Shown here in pieces: positions 60,201 through 64,000 of a stretch of 64,000 bases of DNA (position 1 is its first letter; every line of letters begins with the position of its first letter). The DNA is from Lutjanus erythropterus (taxonomy: Eukaryota > Chordata > Actinopteri > Lutjaniformes > Lutjanidae). The notes below the pieces were generated by a model. The model saw only the letters and a program-made list of their open reading frames with translations. It ran no database searches and was not told the origin of the DNA. Position numbers and translations under genes: made by a program. The stretch lies in NCBI GenBank assembly GCA_020091685.1, contig CM034595.1:40410232-40474231 (forward strand). The letters are read 5' to 3'.

Positions 60201-60619
60201 ATGTGTGTGTGTCTGTGTGTGTGTGTGAGGTTGGAGGCTGAAGGTCCGTGTGATCTCTTAATGAAAGATAAGTGACATAATTGAAGTTCCTCTTATTATC
60301 TCATAACCAAAAGAGGCAAGTGTGCAAGCTGTGTACAGTACGAAGGTGAGACGGATGAGAGCTCATTTCAGGACGAGTGCCCTGCTTCACACATGCACAC
60401 TGTGCTCACTTATTCACACAAACACGTTCAAGTGTGCACACTCACACACGCAGATATTCAGCTGAGTGCTCCCTGCTGATGTTTCCTTGTGAGATGTCAT
60501 TACACGATAAAGAGGAAGCCATCAGGAAACCGCTTAAGCACTACTTCCTGTCTGTTGCCACGGTGACAGACCTCATTCTGCAGTTGCAAAGTTTAACCTA
60601 ACTTTACTTGAGTTAATTT

Positions 60620-60860
60620 CTTGCAGCAGGGCTGAGTGGGCGGCAAAACAAAGAGGCAGGTGTGTATCGGTCCACGCCGCATGCTGGTGGGCCGCTATCC
60701 TGTCCAGGCACTCCTCTCAGTCCAGCTGGGTCCCGGCGGCACCTTTAACCCCGACATCTGGCAACAATTAACGTTTGCGAGAGTTCATTGGACGGGTGTT
60801 TTTGAATGGCCCGAGCTTCAGCCAACAGCCTTTCAGCACAGCTGGTTGCCATTCAGATAA
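60620..60860. promoter_or_regulatory. Candidate conserved non-coding element
   Basis: GC-richer block including CAACAATTAACGTTTGCGAG and TTCATTGGACGGGTG. An open frame spans it but has no recognisable motif or splice context. Confidence 0.22.
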
Positions 60861-63800
60861 ACCTACAGATAAACAAACAGCTTTAGAATCGGTGGACACT
60901 TCCTGATTCTAAATGAATCGCTGAATTCATGTCGATGTCTGCTGCAGCTGCCAAGACTGATTGCTCTGTGGTGAACAATGGCCAGGCTCAACACTGGTTA
61001 CTCTGGATTATATCCTATATTACAATCATCTGTATTTGCATTTCACTCACTCAAATAAGGCTTCAAAAGGTCAAAAAGTTTTGTGGCAACCACCTCAAAC
61101 AAAACTTCATTCATAAGAGTCATATCGGCTTTCAGATTTTATTAGCCTATGCTGTCACTACAAGGAAAGTCACCGCTCTAAGGGGAATTACTTTATGCAG
61201 TGTTTTTTTTTTTCACCAGGATTTATTATCAGGCACAAAGTGCACTCATTTACATCATTATGATGTCCGTGTGCCAGAATTACCCAAGCGGCTAGTTTTA
61301 TTTGCAGTAAGTTCAGTACAGTTGAATAAATTATACTCAGAACCAAACTTAAAGGGAAGATTTGGTACTTTCCATGTGGCTGCCCAGTCAGTGTTTATGG
61401 TAAATGTTGTAAATTGAAGCAATAAAGTCTTAACTGCATGCTACATTAACAGTGATAGCTGAGTTGTCCTGCTGTAAAATCTGTTGTTCTTCCTGCATCC
61501 AGTGATGTCACACTGATGTCGTTGGTGTTAAGGAAGAACTACAGGCTATGTCAGCTTGGATTTCTGAAAATGATGCTTGGGGTGATTTAGATTTAGTAAA
61601 TATTCTTATAATGCAAAATTGGTGCGCAATAGAAAATGTCTATTTTTATTCCGACTCAAAAATTCACTATAACGTCCACCATATTAGTAATCAGTGAATT
61701 TTACCCCTCTAAAATCTGTATCAGCCTCAAAAATCCCATATCCGTCAGGCTCTAATCTACAAAAAAATCTGATAACATGTAACTGCCCTTAGAAAAGACA
61801 AATGGAAATCAATCTGATTAAGTTTATATCAAGAGTATCACAAGTCTGGTAGAAGTTTAGTTCCAGTCCAGTCATTAAGCTGTGACTATGTGCACGTGTC
61901 AGACTGTGACACGCTCTCGACTACTCATTGTTTTGATTCTACCTTGAACAAGAGACGTGCAGGGAGGGACACAGTGCTCAGTGCCACTGACAGGAGCTGC
62001 ATTCCAGTGAAGGTGAACACAAAAAAAGGGGTTAAGCCACTCCCTTTTCAACTGGCTGCATCACTGGATTATTGCTAAATTCTTTCTGGGGTTTTCACTT
62101 GTCAGAACAAGCAGAGGCACAACGTCAGCAATCCAGAGGAGAGCAGGGACCGAGGCAGACACATTCAGAGAGGGAAGCCAAGGTGTGATGAGCCAGGGCA
62201 AGAGAGAAATACAGTGGGTTTTTGAAGGGTTTGAATTTGAATTTCAGAGGGAAACACAAGATAGAGAGCGGCTAGAAACAGAGAGGGAGGGAGAGACACA
62301 CACTCACACGCTGAGGGGTGTGTCATAGCAATTTAGTTCCTCAAGGAAGTACAACTCAACACTATCTTAAGATAGGGTGGCAGCACTGACAGAAGCGCTG
62401 CAGGAGGGCTGTTTTTTGGGGTTTTTGGCTTTGCTCGTGGTGGAGATGAAGGGATCTCATTGAATCAACTGGCCTGTGCTGTCAACCAGAGAGACAGAGC
62501 AGAGGGAGAGACAGATATCTGACACACACCAGGAGGGAGGGGGACTCAAACACACACACACACGCAGGTAAGACACTTCTGCCGTGTTCATGTGCCAGTG
62601 TAAAGAAGAAAAAAAATCCTCTGGGCCCAGATTAGTGTTCTGTCTCCTGTTTTTGTTCTTGGAAAAATTAAGAGTATTCATCGCTGGCACCCAGAGGAGA
62701 CAGACCGAGTAGGGGGATGATTGGAACAAATTGTGAGACTTCTCTCCACTTCCCCATCTTGAGCGCGGGTTGGGAGACATGCGTGTGTGCTCAGTCATGC
62801 TGGAACAAGTACACTGACATTCACAGATGTGCAGCTCACACTTTTGTTTGCGCACGCTGGGAGTTGCTCAACTCAAACCTCAAGGCAGTGGACTTTCCCT
62901 CCTTCATTGGCCTACTTTGATTAGAAGCACACTGGGTCACAGACAGATGTCAGTCGCATTGCAGTGAAGATTTCAGGGGACGAATACAACCTGTGGGCCT
63001 CTGCTGATGACACCCTGTCGCTTCGCCAACTGTTGTCTCTTTCGCTTCCCTTTTGAGGAACTGCAGTTTGGTGGCTTGAGTAATGGCGACTCAGATGGGT
63101 TGTGCAATTTTTAAAGAGAAACTGCAATATGTGCTTTTTGAGGATTTCAAAATGCTTCCTTGTCTGTAGCTTAAAAAGAAAAAGTTTATGGAGGCAATTA
63201 TCTAAACAGAAGATTTGCCAATTAGCAAGGCAATTACAAAATTAGTATGAAACCATCTTTCATTTCAAACAATTTAATAAGCCCTTTAGATGCACCATCT
63301 TATTTTCAGTGGGGTCTGCACAGAACATGGGAATTAAACATTATAATAAATAAAGTAAGTTAAACAATCTAGTAACACATAAGGGATCTCCCATCCTCCC
63401 AAACCACAACTACTACATCTGAATGAAAAGAATGAGAAATAAAATCAACATTTTGCAAAAATACTGAGTCTACTTATAAGTTTAAAATGAAGTAATGAAA
63501 GGAAGAGATCGATCTGAATGAAACAGGCAAATTATTCCAGTTTGATGGTGCTTTAATCTTAAAAGCAAAAGGATTTTGGCACAATAAAGACAGGTTGTTG
63601 AGTGTTTAAGTGAATATGATGACCTGAATGGAACTAAAAGCTGCTTTAAGTATAAAAGATAGTTATAGTAAATGCATAAAACAAAGAGCAACCAATGAAA
63701 ATGTCTCCTAAAGTAAAGAGGGATCCGTACATAAAGAATGGCATAAAGAATCCAGTGTGCCACTGAAGGGTTACAAGCTGCACAAAAAGTTAAAAACAAG

Positions 63801-64000
63801 ATACACATCTCAACCTGCAGCCCTGTTGCCCTGACTTGAAAACATACAGCGGAAGTGACACTTCATCCTGGCACTACACTCATCGTGCACAGAAAACTGC
63901 TGTCTAAGGACACAGAAATCCTCTAGATTTACTGGTATTGTTTAATCCTTTTTGGTCCTTCACCGGGAGAAAATGCAGTTCAATACAAACCACCCCTGTT

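Larger units (their letters stand above)
59311..64000. other. Intergenic downstream of the sGC gene
   Basis: No gene supported. Contains a GT microsatellite at 60202-60228, candidate regulatory blocks at 59,935-60,200 and 60,620-60,860, a repeat-like end near 61,720-61,765, a purine-rich block with a consensus splice donor at 62,568, and AT-rich DNA from 63,170 on. Confidence 0.45.

Noticed and set aside
60929-61417. Longest single open frame outside the gene (162 codons, + strand)
   Set aside because: Part of it (LLAYAVTTRKVTALRGITL) faintly recalls helicase motif text, but there are no catalytic motifs, no splice context and AT-rich codon use; most likely chance.

Overview
This is a vertebrate nuclear window, almost certainly from a percomorph-type teleost fish. 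It holds long AT-rich non-coding DNA, GT-AG introns and many short interspersed repeats that I recognise as common in teleosts. Examples are a Tc1/mariner-like MITE with an ACAACCCCAATTCC terminus, 'AAAGGTCCAGTGTGTAGGATTTAG'-type hAT-like MITEs, the 'AGGGCTGCAACTAAC...CGATTAATCG' repeat, and 'GGGACAGTTCACCCC' elements. There is no operon structure, rRNA, CRISPR array or prokaryotic feature.

Layout. Positions 1-35,000 form a gene desert with no supported protein-coding gene. It holds a cluster of foldback transposons built from GGTTCT/AGAACC repeats (5.4-11.7 kb, with an exact-period 56-bp tandem array), a second foldback element with an internal tandem repeat (17.1-18.0 kb), a broken hAT transposase with a BED-type zinc finger (about 23.9-24.2 kb), several MITE copies, and a few stretches that look like conserved non-coding elements. 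Positions 35,000-58,100 hold the only gene, on the + strand. It has one probable 5' UTR exon plus 16 coding exons (36,415-57,210) that join into one open frame of 815 codons. Positions 58,100-64,000 are intergenic again, with repeat fragments and two possible regulatory blocks.

The gene encodes an atypical soluble guanylate cyclase. In order it has an H-NOX haem domain (proximal His104, Y133-x-S135-x-R137), a PAS-like/HNOBA region, a Lys/Glu-rich linker, a signalling coiled coil, a class III cyclase domain and a 145-residue disordered tail ending in a CaaX box (CSIL). From memory of the families it is closer to the invertebrate oxygen-sensing Gyc-88E class than to the vertebrate NO-sensing beta1 or the mammalian beta2. 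Residues for metal binding, guanine recognition and transition-state contact all lie on one chain, as in homodimer-competent enzymes. However, the normally invariant glycine before the second metal Asp is Arg (ETIRDAY).

Most interesting points: a vertebrate member of the oxygen-sensor sGC class with a prenylation tail; the Gly-to-Arg change in the active-site loop; a frame-neutral, weakly spliced exon 7; a (GT)14 tract 16 bases from an acceptor; a compact putative promoter carrying a TATA-like box and a perfect AGGTCA inverted repeat; and the foldback arrays.
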